Counted from the stretch's first letter, positions 18,705-28,092 are shown. The stretch: 64,000 nucleotides of DNA from Streptomyces sp. SCSIO 30461 (GCF_037023745.1 NZ_CP146101.1:2596001-2660000); one strand, 5' to 3'. Translations and numbers: made by a program. Notes: generated by a model not told the origin, from the sequence alone.

Positions 18705-19694
18705 ATGTTGATCGACAGTACGGTCATGGTGCCTGGCGAGCGGGCGGAGGCGATTCGCGAGGCGATCTGGAGCAGTGTGGTGCGGGTGGAGATCACCCAT
18801 CAGCCCGATCCGCGGCTCATCCGCACTGCGGGGGTGATCAGCCGTGTCGGGCCGTTGACTGTCTGCTCGGTGCGCGCCAATGCCACCGTTGTTCGGCGTA
18901 CTCCCGCACTCGCCCGGGACGACATGGAGCCGAGCGTGTTCGTCGGACTGCAGGTCACCGGCAGCAGCATGGTCGTGCAGGACGGCAGGGAGGTTGTGCT
19001 GCGGCCCGGCGATCTGGCGCTGTACGACACCACCCGCCCTTACACGCTCTTGAACAGGGACGGGATCCATCAGCACTACTTCCGCATCCCGCGCGCCGAA
19101 CTCGCCCTACCGGAAGGGACGCTGAAGCTGGCAACCGCGGTACCGTTCGACCGCCGGGACCCGCTGGCCGACCTCACGGCCATGTGCCTGCGGCGCATCG
19201 CCCGCCAGCAAGCCCGGGGCGCGGCGTCTCCCACCCACGATTTGGAGGCGGCTGGCAGACCGGGCATAGAGTTGCTGCGTGCTCTCATCACGGCCCGGCT
19301 CGGTGACCACCGCACAGCGTTCCAGGCTGCGGACGAGACCCTGTGCCTGCGGGTCATGGACTACGTCCGGGCCCACCTCGGTGATCACGACCTGACGCCG
19401 GCTCGTGTCGCGGCCTACCACCACGTCTCGCTTCGCCAGCTGTACAAAGTCCTGTCCCGAAACGGCGTGCACCTGGGCGAATGGATCCGGTCGCAGCGAC
19501 TCGAACGCTGCCGCACGGAACTCGCGTCCGCCTCGGCACGGCACCGGTCGATCGCCGCTGTCGGGTACCGGTGGGGTTTCCCGAACGCCGCGCACTTCAG
19601 CCGCGCCTTCAAGAGGGCCTTCGGAATCACCCCCGGCGACTGGCGGGCGCTGCACTCCAGCAGCGGCGGGAGCCCGCGTGCCCTCGACCCGTGA
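18705..19694 (+). CDS. AraC-family transcriptional regulator
   Basis: A 329-residue cytoplasmic DNA-binding regulator. The N-terminal 190 residues form a cupin-like ligand domain of the AraC-binding-like type (VGLQVTGSSMVVQDGREVVL, RPGDLALYDTTRPYTL). The C-terminal 100 residues hold two helix-turn-helix motifs (LTPARVAAYHHVSLRQLYKV; RSIAAVGYRWGFPNAAHFSR) and end with the usual FKRAFGITPGDWR. ATG 18705 follows GGGGAGGCG at a good distance and is preferred over GTG 18663. It faces the eight-gene minus-strand set ending at 19857, and a second AraC gene lies at the other end of that set, so a role in controlling those catabolic genes is likely but not shown. Confidence 0.88.
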   Translation: MLIDSTVMVPGERAEAIREAIWSSVVRVEITHQPDPRLIRTAGVISRVGPLTVCSVRANATVVRRTPALARDDMEPSVFVGLQVTGSSMVVQDGREVVLRPGDLALYDTTRPYTLLNRDGIHQHYFRIPRAELALPEGTLKLATAVPFDRRDPLADLTAMCLRRIARQQARGAASPTHDLEAAGRPGIELLRALITARLGDHRTAFQAADETLCLRVMDYVRAHLGDHDLTPARVAAYHHVSLRQLYKVLSRNGVHLGEWIRSQRLERCRTELASASARHRSIAAVGYRWGFPNAAHFSRAFKRAFGITPGDWRALHSSSGGSPRALDP

Positions 19695-19856
19695 CCTGGG
19701 GCTTACGGGGGCGGAATAGGAAGCCGGTCCGGGCTGCCCGACAGCGGGTGTGCGGGCGGAATCCGTACCCGTCCGGCGGGGTCTGTCCCGGATCGGTGGC
19801 CGTGGCCGAAGGAGCCCGCCGCTCCACGGACGGCTGGTCGCGGAGCGAAGACGGGG

Positions 19857-20948
19857 TCACAGGACGCGCTTGTTGACCACCATGTGCCGTGAGAAGGGAG
19901 CGGTGTCGTTTCCCCAGGAGATGCTGGCGAAGACCTCGCCGCCGGGAGCGCCTTCGATCGCCGGGGCGGCGTCGGAGGGCGAGGGGCCGCCTGTGCTGTG
20001 GTTCCAGCCCTGCCAGGTGTATCCGCCGTCGGTGGAGCGGTTGAGGTAGAGCTGGTGGTCATTGGGGCTGATGCAGCCGAGCGTCACGTTCCGCTGTGCC
20101 CGCCAGGCCGGATTGTTGCGGTCGGTGACCGGCTGCTCCGGGCCGCCGCGGCCCAGGCCCACGGACTCGCATTGCGCGTTGCCGGGCACGGCGGTGTAGG
20201 TGGCGTTGGTGAGGTTGTCCGGACTCGTGTGGGAGATCCAGACGTTGCGGTCCCGCCCGACGATGGCGTCCATGAGTTCTACCTCGTGCGCGACCGACAC
20301 GCCGTCGTTGGTGATCAGGGGGGCGTGGACGTAGGTGGCGGCGGTGAAGACGCGGGGCTGTGTCTGCGGGCTCCAGTGCGGCCCGATGGTGACCCGGCCG
20401 TTGGACATCGTCATTCGCGCGACCCATATCCGGTCGCCGACGACGGTGGACAGCACGGCGCTGTCGCGATACCCGACGGCGGAGATGCCGCGGTTCGTGC
20501 CGACGTGGCCGAGTTGGGCCCAGGGTGACCAGATGTTTCCGGCGGCGCCTCCCAGGATGCTGTAATAGACCTCGCCGTTGTCGCCGGTGTGGAAGACGAC
20601 CAGGTGGGGGCCTAGTTGGTCCTCGATGATGGTGACGTCGGGTCGGTGGTGGGTGCGGCCGTCGCCCGGCATGACGCGCCAGCTGCCGTTGGCGTAGCGC
20701 CACCAGATCTGGTTGTCCTCGCCGCGGACGAACTGATAGTTGTCGCCGCGGAACCAGTCGGAGGCCATGGCCTCGGGGGAGCGGGCTGGGCCTCCCTCGT
20801 TGAGCCACTGCCCTTCTGTCGCCGCCGCGGGCGTGAGCCCTGTGGTCAGAAGCAGGGTGAGGGTGGTGAGTGCCACCAGCGGCAGGCGCGCCACGTGCCG
20901 TACTCCCGGTCGCCTGGCGGCTGCCGGGGGGAACTGGGGCAGGTCCAT
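19857..20948 (-). CDS. Secreted protein with propeller-like Trp repeats, function unknown
   Basis: A 363-residue exported protein. The signal peptide is clear (Arg-containing N-region, hydrophobic core LPLVALTTLTLLLTTGL, AAA cleavage area near residue 44). The mature part has repeated short segments ending in W followed by polar turns (IWWRYANGSWRVMPGDGRTH, IWSPWAQLG, VWISHTSPD, YTWQGWNHSTG). This suggests a beta-propeller of the PLL-lectin or sialidase-like type, but no catalytic Asp boxes are evident. ATG 20948 follows AAGGAG. It is the last gene of the minus-strand set 27930-19857, separated by 112 bases from the preceding hydrolase gene. A carbohydrate-binding role is a guess. Confidence 0.65.
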   Translation of the reverse strand: MDLPQFPPAAARRPGVRHVARLPLVALTTLTLLLTTGLTPAAATEGQWLNEGGPARSPEAMASDWFRGDNYQFVRGEDNQIWWRYANGSWRVMPGDGRTHHRPDVTIIEDQLGPHLVVFHTGDNGEVYYSILGGAAGNIWSPWAQLGHVGTNRGISAVGYRDSAVLSTVVGDRIWVARMTMSNGRVTIGPHWSPQTQPRVFTAATYVHAPLITNDGVSVAHEVELMDAIVGRDRNVWISHTSPDNLTNATYTAVPGNAQCESVGLGRGGPEQPVTDRNNPAWRAQRNVTLGCISPNDHQLYLNRSTDGGYTWQGWNHSTGGPSPSDAAPAIEGAPGGEVFASISWGNDTAPFSRHMVVNKRVL

Positions 20949-21060
20949 CGGTTCTCCTTGTCATGGTTGGTCGGCCGTCGGCGCGCATCGCGGGAGGTGT
21001 TGCGGGCGGGGCGGCCGGTGCGGGGCGGTCCCGGCATGGTCGGTTGCGGTCGGGGGAGTC

Positions 21061-21933
21061 TCAGGTGGTCGGGTCGGCGAAGCGGCGGATGAAGGTGAGT
21101 GCGGTGTCGGCGACCTCGCGCCAGCCGCTGTCGATGGTCAGCGAGTGGCCCCGGCCGGGGATCTCGGTGATCGCGGTGACGGCGTGCTCGTTCTGCGCCT
21201 GCTTCTTGTAGGCGGCGTTGGCGATGGCCCAGGGAACGGTGTTGTCCTTCTCCCCTGAGATGATCAGCAGCGGTCCGCGGCCGGCGGCGTGGGTGTCGAC
21301 CTTCGCTTCGGTCCAGGGGTTGAGGTTGGCCGCGGCGGCCTGGAAGAGCGGCTCGCCAGGGGCGGCCACCGCGAACGTGCCGTACAGCTCAAGCGCCTCT
21401 TTCTCGCTGACGGCGTTGGCGAAGGCGTAGCGGAACTGGTCGAAGGTCAGCGGCACCGCCCGGTGGTAGTTGGCCGGGTTTGCGAGCACGGCGCTCGCGG
21501 CGCGCAGGGAGGACAGCGGCAGCGGCAGCACGCCTCGGAAGGGAGCGGGGTCGATGGCCACCGATGCCTGGGACAGGCCGCGTCCGGCGGTGATCTGGGT
21601 GATCAGTCCGCCGAAGGAGTGGCCGATGACCACCGGCTTGCGGTCCAGGCGGCCGATCAGGTCGCAGAAGTGGTCGGCGACCTGGCCCACGCTCTTGCCC
21701 GCGAACACCTCCGGGTGGGCGTGCGCCTCCTCCACGGTGTCCGGGTCGTCGGGCCAGCCCGACAGGACCGGGGCGAAGCCGGCCTGCTCGAAGAGGGTGG
21801 CCCAGCGGTCCCAGCTGGTGGGCAGCAGCCACAGCCCGTGGATGAAGACGACGGGGACTCGGCCGGTGGCGTTGGCGGCCTCGACCTGGGCGAGGTCGCG
21901 TGCAGTGGACGGGGTGGGAGCGGGGTTGGACAC
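21061..21933 (-). CDS. Alpha/beta hydrolase
   Basis: A 290-residue cytoplasmic hydrolase. The oxyanion region VVFIHGLWLLPTSWDRW near residue 30, the nucleophile elbow VIGHSFGGLITQ near residue 100 with catalytic Ser, and the C-terminal IPGRGHSLTID with catalytic His are all visible; LIISGEKDNTVP supplies the acid. The sequence is of the non-haem-peroxidase-like or esterase type found beside amidohydrolases. GTG 21933 follows AAGGAACCAACC and is preferred; upstream in-frame sequence back to 22134 overlaps the preceding gene and has no hydrolase character. It starts 26 bases after the Tat-exported hydrolase gene. Substrate unknown. Confidence 0.85.
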   Translation of the reverse strand: MSNPAPTPSTARDLAQVEAANATGRVPVVFIHGLWLLPTSWDRWATLFEQAGFAPVLSGWPDDPDTVEEAHAHPEVFAGKSVGQVADHFCDLIGRLDRKPVVIGHSFGGLITQITAGRGLSQASVAIDPAPFRGVLPLPLSSLRAASAVLANPANYHRAVPLTFDQFRYAFANAVSEKEALELYGTFAVAAPGEPLFQAAAANLNPWTEAKVDTHAAGRGPLLIISGEKDNTVPWAIANAAYKKQAQNEHAVTAITEIPGRGHSLTIDSGWREVADTALTFIRRFADPTT

Positions 21934-21959
21934 GGTTGGTTCCTTGAAGGTGGCGTGGG

Positions 21960-22811
21960 TCAGGGGTTGACGGTGCGGGCGGCGGAGCGGATCAGGGCGG
22001 CGACGGCGTCGGGCCTGCTGTGCATCGGCAGGTGGGAGGTGGGAACCTCGATGGTTCGAGACCGGGCGCGGGCGGCCTGGAACCGCTGGAGTGCGGGGAC
22101 GATGCCCCGGTCCCGGGTGGAGATGAGGTTCCACGACGGCACCGAGTGCCAGGCCGCGGCGCCGACCCGGTCGGTGAACGCGGAGGCGCTGAGCGGGCGT
22201 TGTCCTGCGGCCAGCGTCCAGGTGGTGGAGCGGGCCACGTCCTGGGCGAAGACATCGTGGTAGCGCTCGGGGCGGATGTAGAGATCGATGGTGGTGGAGC
22301 CGTCGGGGCCGGGAACAGGGACGGGGGTAAGGGCGGCGTCGAGCTGGGAGCCGGGAAAGCGGGCGGCAAGTTCGCCGAGGACTTCTCCGACGTCGGGAAT
22401 GAACGCGGCGATGTAGACGAGGGCTTTGACGTTGGGCGCGGTGGCGGCGGCCTGGGTGATGACGGCCCCGCCGTAGGAATGGCCGACCAGGACGACGGGG
22501 CCGGGGATGGCGGCGAGCCGGGCGGTCACCTGCGCGGCGTCGTGGGTGAGGCCGCGCAGCGGGTTCGCTGCGGCAATCACCGGGTGGCCCTGGTGCTGGA
22601 GCCGCTCGGTGACGGGGTTCCAGCTGGCTGCGTCGGCGAACGCGCCATGGACCAGGACCACGGTCGCCTTCGCGGCCCCGGTCGCCTCGGCGCCGGATCC
22701 CTCGGACGCCGCGGCAGGCGGGGCCCCGGTGGCCGAGGCGACGGTGAGGGCGGCGGCGGCGCCGACGGCGCCCTTGAGGGTATGTCGTCGGCTCAGCGGA
22801 CGGCCGGTCAT
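21960..22811 (-). CDS. Tat-exported alpha/beta hydrolase
   Basis: A 283-residue secreted hydrolase. The N-terminus carries a twin-arginine signal (PLSRRHTLKGAVGAAAALTV) with cleavage expected near residue 35. The mature domain has VLVHGAFADAASW (oxyanion), VLVGHSYGGAVITQ (nucleophile Ser) and a C-terminal VPTSHLPMHSRPD with the catalytic His. This is the pattern of the small esterase/aryl-esterase family annotated in many Streptomyces as alpha/beta hydrolase. ATG 22811 follows AAGGATT. Export of this enzyme while its downstream neighbour (21933-21061) is cytoplasmic suggests a two-step breakdown of an outside ester, but that is inference. Confidence 0.85.
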   Translation of the reverse strand: MTGRPLSRRHTLKGAVGAAAALTVASATGAPPAAASEGSGAEATGAAKATVVLVHGAFADAASWNPVTERLQHQGHPVIAAANPLRGLTHDAAQVTARLAAIPGPVVLVGHSYGGAVITQAAATAPNVKALVYIAAFIPDVGEVLGELAARFPGSQLDAALTPVPVPGPDGSTTIDLYIRPERYHDVFAQDVARSTTWTLAAGQRPLSASAFTDRVGAAAWHSVPSWNLISTRDRGIVPALQRFQAARARSRTIEVPTSHLPMHSRPDAVAALIRSAARTVNP

Positions 22812-22869
22812 GATCGAGAATCCTTACGGAGAAGGGGCATGGGCGTAGGCGCGTTGTGCTCGGGTGCGG

Positions 22870-23394
22870 TCACGGGGACCTCGGCGGCGCCTTCGGCGTG
22901 GGCGTGGGCGGGTGGTGCAGCAGGGCGCGCACGCCGAGGCCGCCGGCGACGCCCGCGGCCAGCGCGGCCGCGGCGGACCAGGCAGGCCAGTGGGGCAGGC
23001 TCAGGATGCGGTCGGCGGAGAGGCGGCCGGGCCCGGTGAGGGCAAGCGCCGTGGCGATGCCGATGAGGACGAGGGGATACTCGTAGCCGTCGTGCTGTAC
23101 CCACAGGCCGTTGGGCCACTTGACGGTGAGCGCGACGGTCATCACGCCGATGGTCCCGGCGGCGGCGAGCGGGGTGAGGGCTCCTGCGGCCAGCAGCAGG
23201 CCGGAGCCGATCTGGCTGGCTCCCGCGGCGAGGGCGGTGAGCGCCCCGCCGCGGAAGCCGTCGTGCCGGAACTCCTCGGTACCGCCGACCAGTCCGCTGC
23301 CACCGAGCAGGAAGCTGACCTTCTGCACACCGTGAGCGGCGATCAGCAGACCCGCGAGGAGACGCAACAGGAGCAGTCCGGTGTTGGTGTCCAT
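22870..23394 (-). CDS. DoxX-family membrane protein
   Basis: A 174-residue membrane protein with four hydrophobic segments in DoxX spacing: LLLLRLLAGLLIAAHGVQK near the start, ALAAGASQIGSGLLLAAGAL, and two more near residues 105-120 and 140-160. The conserved HGxQK and the Gly-rich second helix are typical. DoxX proteins are linked in some bacteria to oxidative or sulfur stress at the membrane, and in Streptomyces they often accompany hydrolase or oxidoreductase genes. The start is 16 bases after the isochorismatase-like gene, so they are translated from one transcript. Specific role unknown. Confidence 0.75.
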   Translation of the reverse strand: MDTNTGLLLLRLLAGLLIAAHGVQKVSFLLGGSGLVGGTEEFRHDGFRGGALTALAAGASQIGSGLLLAAGALTPLAAAGTIGVMTVALTVKWPNGLWVQHDGYEYPLVLIGIATALALTGPGRLSADRILSLPHWPAWSAAAALAAGVAGGLGVRALLHHPPTPTPKAPPRSP

Positions 23395-23410
23395 GGTCGA
23401 AGGGCTCCGG

Positions 23411-24085
23411 TCAGCCGGCGGCGTGCGGGTCGATCATGGTGTGGGCGTAGACGATGCCCAGACCGTAGGCGCCGCCGTGCTCCTTGACCACGTCGGTGGT
23501 GGCGGCGTAGGTCTCGGTACGGGCCCAGTCGCGCTGGAGCTCCAGGAGCACCTGAAGCCAGGTGACGGGGACAGCTCCGGCGGCGGTCATCCGCTGGATG
23601 GCGTGTTCGTGGGCGGCCGGGGTGACGCCGGCGGAGGCGTCGGCGACGACGTACACCTCGTAGCCCTGGCTGAGTGCGGACAGGGCGGGCAGGACCAGGC
23701 AGACCTCGGTCCACAGGCCGCTGAGCACGATCTTGTGGCGGCCGGTCGCCTTGACGGCTTCCACCAGGGCCTCGTCCTCCCAGGCGTTCATGGAGGTCCG
23801 GTCGACTATGTCGTGCTTGGGGAAGACCTCGCGCAGCTGCGGCAGGATCGGCCCGGAGAAGGAGGCGGCGGCCACGGTGGACAGGACGACGGGGACGTCG
23901 AACGCCCTGGCGGCCTTGGCCAGGCCGACGGTGGCGTTGATGACGGTGACGCGGTCGGCGCTGGCGGCGCCGAAGAACATCTGCGGCTGGTGGTCGACGA
24001 ACAGCATCATGGCGTTGTCGGGGGTGAGCAGGTCACGGCTGGGTGCGGCGGTGACGGCGTCGAGGTCGAAGTTGAAGTCCGACAC
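23411..24085 (-). CDS. Isochorismatase-like cysteine hydrolase
   Basis: A 224-residue member of the isochorismatase/nicotinamidase fold, closest in layout to YcaC-type hydrolases. The catalytic Asp lies in MLFVDHQPQMF (residue about 31) and the nucleophile Cys in LSGLWTEVCLVLPALSAL (residue about 129), with the usual cis-peptide segment before it. ASAGVTPAAHEHAIQRM is also a family hallmark. Such enzymes cleave amides or vinyl ethers; the true substrate cannot be read from the sequence. It lies 72 bases after the amidohydrolase gene and 16 bases before the DoxX gene. The pairing of an amidohydrolase and an isochorismatase-like amidase hints at breakdown of a nitrogen-containing compound. Confidence 0.82.
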   Translation of the reverse strand: MSDFNFDLDAVTAAPSRDLLTPDNAMMLFVDHQPQMFFGAASADRVTVINATVGLAKAARAFDVPVVLSTVAAASFSGPILPQLREVFPKHDIVDRTSMNAWEDEALVEAVKATGRHKIVLSGLWTEVCLVLPALSALSQGYEVYVVADASAGVTPAAHEHAIQRMTAAGAVPVTWLQVLLELQRDWARTETYAATTDVVKEHGGAYGLGIVYAHTMIDPHAAG

Positions 24086-24157
24086 GAGTGGTTCCTTTCA
24101 CGGGGTGAACGGTGGGTGAGGCGGTGCGAGAAGGGGCGGGTTCGCCGCCGGGGTGAG

Positions 24158-26050
24158 TCAGGGACCGAAGCAGGGGTCGAGGGTGGCGGGCGGCTGCTGG
24201 GGTGCGGCAAGGCCGCGCGTGGCTCGCCACTGTCGGTGCTGCTCGCCTTCCGCGACGGCTTCGGCCAGAAGGTCGGCCTGGCGGGCTCCCGCCGACGGGG
24301 GCGAGGCGGCCTGGTAGCCGCCGAAGCGGGCGACCGGGCTCCAGGAGGGGCTGAGCGGCGGGAGGGCTTCGTCGAGACCCTCGTACTCGCCGACGGCGTA
24401 GACGATCCGGCCGCCGACGACGGTCAGGACGGCCTCGATGTGCGCGATGTCCTCCGGGGGCACGGCGAAGTAGTCGTGGCTGAGGACGGCGAAGTCGGCG
24501 TACCAGCCTTCCTTGAGGACGCCCTTGACGTCGTCCTCGCCGGTGATCCGGGCGCCGCCGCGGGTGTACAGCTCAAGGGCGCGCTCGCGAGAAACTTGCC
24601 GGTCGGGCGGGTAGAGGGCCAGGTCGCCGATGGTGCGGCCGGTGACCAGCCAGTGCAGGGCGACCCAGGGGTTGTAGGAGGAGACGCGGGTCGCGTCGGT
24701 GCCGGCCGCGAGCGGGATGCCGCAGGCGAGCATCTCCTTCAGCGGCGGGGTATGGGCTGCGGCCTGCGGGCCGTAGCGGTCGGTGAAGGCTTGACCCTGG
24801 AAGGACATGCGGTTCTGGACGCTGATCGCGCCGCCGAGTGCGGCGATCCGCTCCAGGCTGCCGGGGGTGACCGTTTCGGCGTGGTCGAAGAGCCAGCGGT
24901 TGCCGCCGGGGAAGTGGCCCTCGGCGGCGAGCTTGTCGAAGACGGCGAGGTCGCGCCGGATCGTCTCGTCGTAGGTGGCGTGCAGGCGAAACCCCCAGTC
25001 GTGCTCCAGCAGCAGCCGGACGGCCTGCTCGAACTCGTCCTCGTACCCGGCCGCCAGTTGGGGGCGGGGCTCGGAGAAGTTCTCGAAGTCGGCCGCGGCC
25101 CAGGTCAGGTTCTCCCCCGCGCCGTTGAGGCGCAGCCACTCGTCGCCGTCGCCGGGCCGCACGCTCTGTACCCAGCGGGTGAGGTCGGCGAGCTCTTGCC
25201 CGGCGGTCTGTGGGAAGAGGTGGTAGCCGATCCGCACGGTCAGCTCGCGGTCGCGGGCCAGTTCAATGACGGTGGCGTAGTTGTCGGGGAAGCTCTGGAA
25301 GCCGCCGGCGGCGTCCACGGCGGAGGTGAGGCCGAAGCGGTTGAGCTCGCGCAGAAAGTGTCGGGTGGAGACCTTGCGGTCCGCCGCGTCGAGGGTCGGT
25401 GCGGCGGCGAGGGTGGAGTAGAGGATCAGCGCGCTCGGCGCCGCCAGCAGCACGCCGTTCGGGCGGCCGTCACGGTCGCGGACGATCTGGCCGCCGCGCG
25501 GGTCGGGGATGTCCCGGGTGAAGCCCGCAGCCTGGACGGCGGCCCGGTTGAGGATCGCCGACTGGTAGAGGTGCAGCACGAACACCGGGGTGTCGGGGGC
25601 GGCCTCGTTCAGTTCCGCGGGCGTGGGCATCCGCCGCTCGGCGAACTGCTCGGCCGACCAGCCGCCGACCACCCGGATCCACTGCCCCTTGGGCGTGCGT
25701 CCGGCCTGCTCGCGCAGCATCGCCAGCGCCTGTCGAAGCGAGGGGACGCCGTCCCAGCGCAGCTCCAGGACGTAGTTCAGGCCGCCCCGGATGACGTGCA
25801 GGTGCGAGTCGTTCAGGCCGGGGACCACCCGGCGGCCAAGCACGTCGATGACCCTGGTGCGGGGTCCGACGCGGGCGGCCACCTCGGCGTCGTCGCCGAT
25901 CGCGGTGATGCGGCCTCCGTGGACGGCGAGTGCGGTGGCGGCGGGACGCGACGGGTCGCCGGTGTGGATTCTGGCGTTGCGCAGGACGACGTCGGCGCCC
26001 TCTGCGGCCCCGGCTATAGGGGTGACGCCGCCGACCGGCATCGTGGGCAT
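24158..26050 (-). CDS. YtcJ-like metal-dependent amidohydrolase
   Basis: A 630-residue TIM-barrel amidohydrolase. The small beta domain (VVLRNARIHTGD) leads into the metal-binding GLNDSHLHVIRGG, the later barrel His residues appear in FRLHATYDET and WLFDHAETV, and the final Asp in LAAGTDATRVSSYNPW; DFAVLSHDYFAVP closes the beta domain. This is the order of the YtcJ/NfdA family, which includes N-substituted formamide deformylases and many amidases. Length fits, with a C-terminal extension of about 70 residues. ATG 26050 is chosen because earlier in-frame residues look non-coding; the ribosome site is weak. Third gene of the minus-strand set. Confidence 0.87.
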   Translation of the reverse strand: MPTMPVGGVTPIAGAAEGADVVLRNARIHTGDPSRPAATALAVHGGRITAIGDDAEVAARVGPRTRVIDVLGRRVVPGLNDSHLHVIRGGLNYVLELRWDGVPSLRQALAMLREQAGRTPKGQWIRVVGGWSAEQFAERRMPTPAELNEAAPDTPVFVLHLYQSAILNRAAVQAAGFTRDIPDPRGGQIVRDRDGRPNGVLLAAPSALILYSTLAAAPTLDAADRKVSTRHFLRELNRFGLTSAVDAAGGFQSFPDNYATVIELARDRELTVRIGYHLFPQTAGQELADLTRWVQSVRPGDGDEWLRLNGAGENLTWAAADFENFSEPRPQLAAGYEDEFEQAVRLLLEHDWGFRLHATYDETIRRDLAVFDKLAAEGHFPGGNRWLFDHAETVTPGSLERIAALGGAISVQNRMSFQGQAFTDRYGPQAAAHTPPLKEMLACGIPLAAGTDATRVSSYNPWVALHWLVTGRTIGDLALYPPDRQVSRERALELYTRGGARITGEDDVKGVLKEGWYADFAVLSHDYFAVPPEDIAHIEAVLTVVGGRIVYAVGEYEGLDEALPPLSPSWSPVARFGGYQAASPPSAGARQADLLAEAVAEGEQHRQWRATRGLAAPQQPPATLDPCFGP

Positions 26051-26140
26051 GGAGGTCTCGCTCTCGTCAAAGTCGCGGCAGTTGGAGACACGGCAAGGGG
26101 TGGAGCGCACCGGCCGGGTGCTGCTCTCGGCCGGTGCGGC

Positions 26141-26869
26141 TCAGAGGGTGCGGCGGACGCCGGCGTGGCGCTCCAGGTTGCGGAGCTGGACCGTCAGGTC
26201 GCCGTGCACAGCCTGGTGGGCGGGGCCGCTGCGGCCGATCGGCAGCACTTCCTGGCCCCGCATGTCCTCCAGCATCAGAGCGAAGGCGGCGTACATCGCG
26301 ACCGCGGCCAGCAGCAGGCCGAGCGCGCCGGACACGCCGGCGAGCCAGTGCACGCTGGTCAGGTTGGCGGCGGCAGCCACCGCGAAGCGCGGCACAGCAG
26401 TGCACAGCACCAGCCATAGCGCCCGCTTGGGCTTGGCGACGCTGGCCATCAGCAGGGCGAAGAGGGCGAAGCAGAGGTTCAGTACGCCCAGTACCCGGGC
26501 GCCGCCCGGCGGCTGGGTGGCCAGGACCAGCGAACTGGCCAGCCACATCCCGGAGAAGCAGGCCATCAGGGTCGCCGCCAGGACGTCCCGGGCGCCGAAC
26601 GCGAGGAATCCCACCAGGAGTTGCAGGGCGAACGCAGGAAGGACGGTGAGGGCGACGGCTCGCTCGGCGCCGTCCTCGAACAGGCCGAGCTGGAGGCAGC
26701 CGACGATGGTCGAGGCGATCGCCACGGTGTAGAAGCCGAGCGGCATCGGTGAGGCGATGGGCCGCAGGGTGATGCGGGTCATGCCACGAAGGTCGGGTTC
26801 GTGGTGGCGGCCTTCGGCCGGCCGCATCGGGGCCGCGGGCCCCTCAGGAGAGGTGTCGCTGGTGGCCAT
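26141..26869 (-). CDS. GPR1/FUN34/YaaH-type acetate/succinate transporter-like protein
   Basis: A 242-residue membrane protein with six hydrophobic segments. The first reads SPMPLGFYTVAIASTIVGCL, close to the family hallmark NPAPLG, and later segments match the AceTr fold (ALTVLPAFALQLLVGFLAF). The family moves acetate, succinate or ammonium. ATG 26869 follows GAGGAGA and is preferred over long upstream extensions that overlap the preceding gene. Its place between an esterase-like hydrolase and an amidohydrolase suggests export or uptake of a small acid released by those enzymes. Substrate not established. Confidence 0.78.
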   Translation of the reverse strand: MATSDTSPEGPAAPMRPAEGRHHEPDLRGMTRITLRPIASPMPLGFYTVAIASTIVGCLQLGLFEDGAERAVALTVLPAFALQLLVGFLAFGARDVLAATLMACFSGMWLASSLVLATQPPGGARVLGVLNLCFALFALLMASVAKPKRALWLVLCTAVPRFAVAAAANLTSVHWLAGVSGALGLLLAAVAMYAAFALMLEDMRGQEVLPIGRSGPAHQAVHGDLTVQLRNLERHAGVRRTL

Positions 26870-26961
26870 GAGGTCTCCTCTGGCTTGAGCAGGCGCCGCC
26901 ACAGACTGGGGTCCCAGCTCGTAGTGGCGCGCTGGTCCCCGCCCACCGGCTGCCCTGGGGG

Positions 26962-27930
26962 TCAGTGGGCGGCGAGGGCCTTGCGCAGGGTGGCGATGGC
27001 CAGCGTGATGGCCACCTCGGCGCCCTGGGTGCCGCGCAGCGCGTTGAGCAGGACGAAGTCGTGGATGACGCCCTGGACGCGGACGGCGGTCACCTCGACA
27101 CCGGCCTGCCGCAGCTTGGCGGCGTACGCCTCGCCCTCGTCGCGCAGCACATCCGCCTCGGCGGTGATCACCAGCGCCGGCGGAAGGCCGGTGAGCTGCT
27201 CGACGGAGGCGCGCAGGGGGGAGGCGGTGATCTCTGCGCGCTGGTTCTCGTCGGTGGTGTACTGGTCCCAGAACCACTGCATGCCGTCGCGCCGCAGGAA
27301 GTAGCCTTCGGCGAACTGGTGGTAGGAGCCGGTGTCGAAGCCGGCGTCGGTGACGGGGTAGAACAGCACCTGGTGGGCGAGGGTGAGGCCGCCGCGCTCC
27401 TTGGCGAGCCGAGTCAGTACGGTGCTCATGTTGCCGCCCACCGAGTCGCCGGCCACCGCGATCCTGGTGGCGTCCAGCCCGTGCGCGGTGCCGTCGGTGA
27501 CGACCCAGCGGGCCACGGTCCAGACCTGCTCGACGGCGATGGGGTAGCGGTGTTCCGGGGAGAGGTCGTACTCGGGGAAGACCACGGCGGCGCCGGTTCC
27601 GACGGCCAGTTCGCGCACCAGCCGGTCGTGGGTGTGGGCGCTGCCGAAGACCCAGCCGGCGCCGTGCACGAAGACGATCACGGGCAGATCGCCCTGCGCG
27701 CCGGCGGGCCGCACGATTCTGGTGCGGACCTCGTCGGTCGGGCCGCCTTCGACGGTCACCCACTCCTCGTCGATCGCGGGGAGCTCCACGTCGCCGGACT
27801 GCGCGTCCTCGACGGCCTTGCGGCCCTCGGCCGGTGGCAGCTGGAACAGGAACGGCGGCGAGGCGGTCGCTTCGGCGAAGGCGGCGGCCTGGGGTTCCAG
27901 AACCGGCGCGACGAATGTTTGGTCAGTCAC
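26962..27930 (-). CDS. HSL-family (type IV) carboxylesterase
   Basis: A 322-residue alpha/beta hydrolase of the hormone-sensitive-lipase group. The oxyanion motif reads HGAGW in VIVFVHGAGWVFGS, a variant of HGGGW; the nucleophile is in AGDSVGGN; the acid and His lie in ITAEADVLRDEGE and GVIHDFVLLN. All catalytic residues are therefore present. GTG 27930 with AGAGAGG upstream is preferred over ATG 27975. It is the first gene of an eight-gene minus-strand set and is transcribed away from the AraC-type gene that starts at 28093. The 160-base gap is the natural place for a shared control region. Confidence 0.88.
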   Translation of the reverse strand: MTDQTFVAPVLEPQAAAFAEATASPPFLFQLPPAEGRKAVEDAQSGDVELPAIDEEWVTVEGGPTDEVRTRIVRPAGAQGDLPVIVFVHGAGWVFGSAHTHDRLVRELAVGTGAAVVFPEYDLSPEHRYPIAVEQVWTVARWVVTDGTAHGLDATRIAVAGDSVGGNMSTVLTRLAKERGGLTLAHQVLFYPVTDAGFDTGSYHQFAEGYFLRRDGMQWFWDQYTTDENQRAEITASPLRASVEQLTGLPPALVITAEADVLRDEGEAYAAKLRQAGVEVTAVRVQGVIHDFVLLNALRGTQGAEVAITLAIATLRKALAAH

Positions 27931-28092
27931 GGATCGGACCTCTCTGCGGATCAAGGGTGCGCGCCGCCGGGGCAAGGCGGCGCACGTCCGAAGCTAAAGG
28001 CCGAGCGCGGGGACCGGTTGCCTGTGAGTGCTTGCCTGCTGCCCCTCCGCGCAGGGCTTGCGCTACCGCGCGGACACGAAAGGAACAGACCC

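Noticed and set aside
23381..26419. Plus-strand frame of 1012 residues
   Set aside because: Antisense to the isochorismatase-like, amidohydrolase and transporter genes; composition is the usual high-GC shadow with no domain.
26965..28092. Upstream extension of the second AraC-type gene
   Set aside because: The extension is antisense to the esterase gene; GTG 28093 with a ribosome site marks a normal regulator length.
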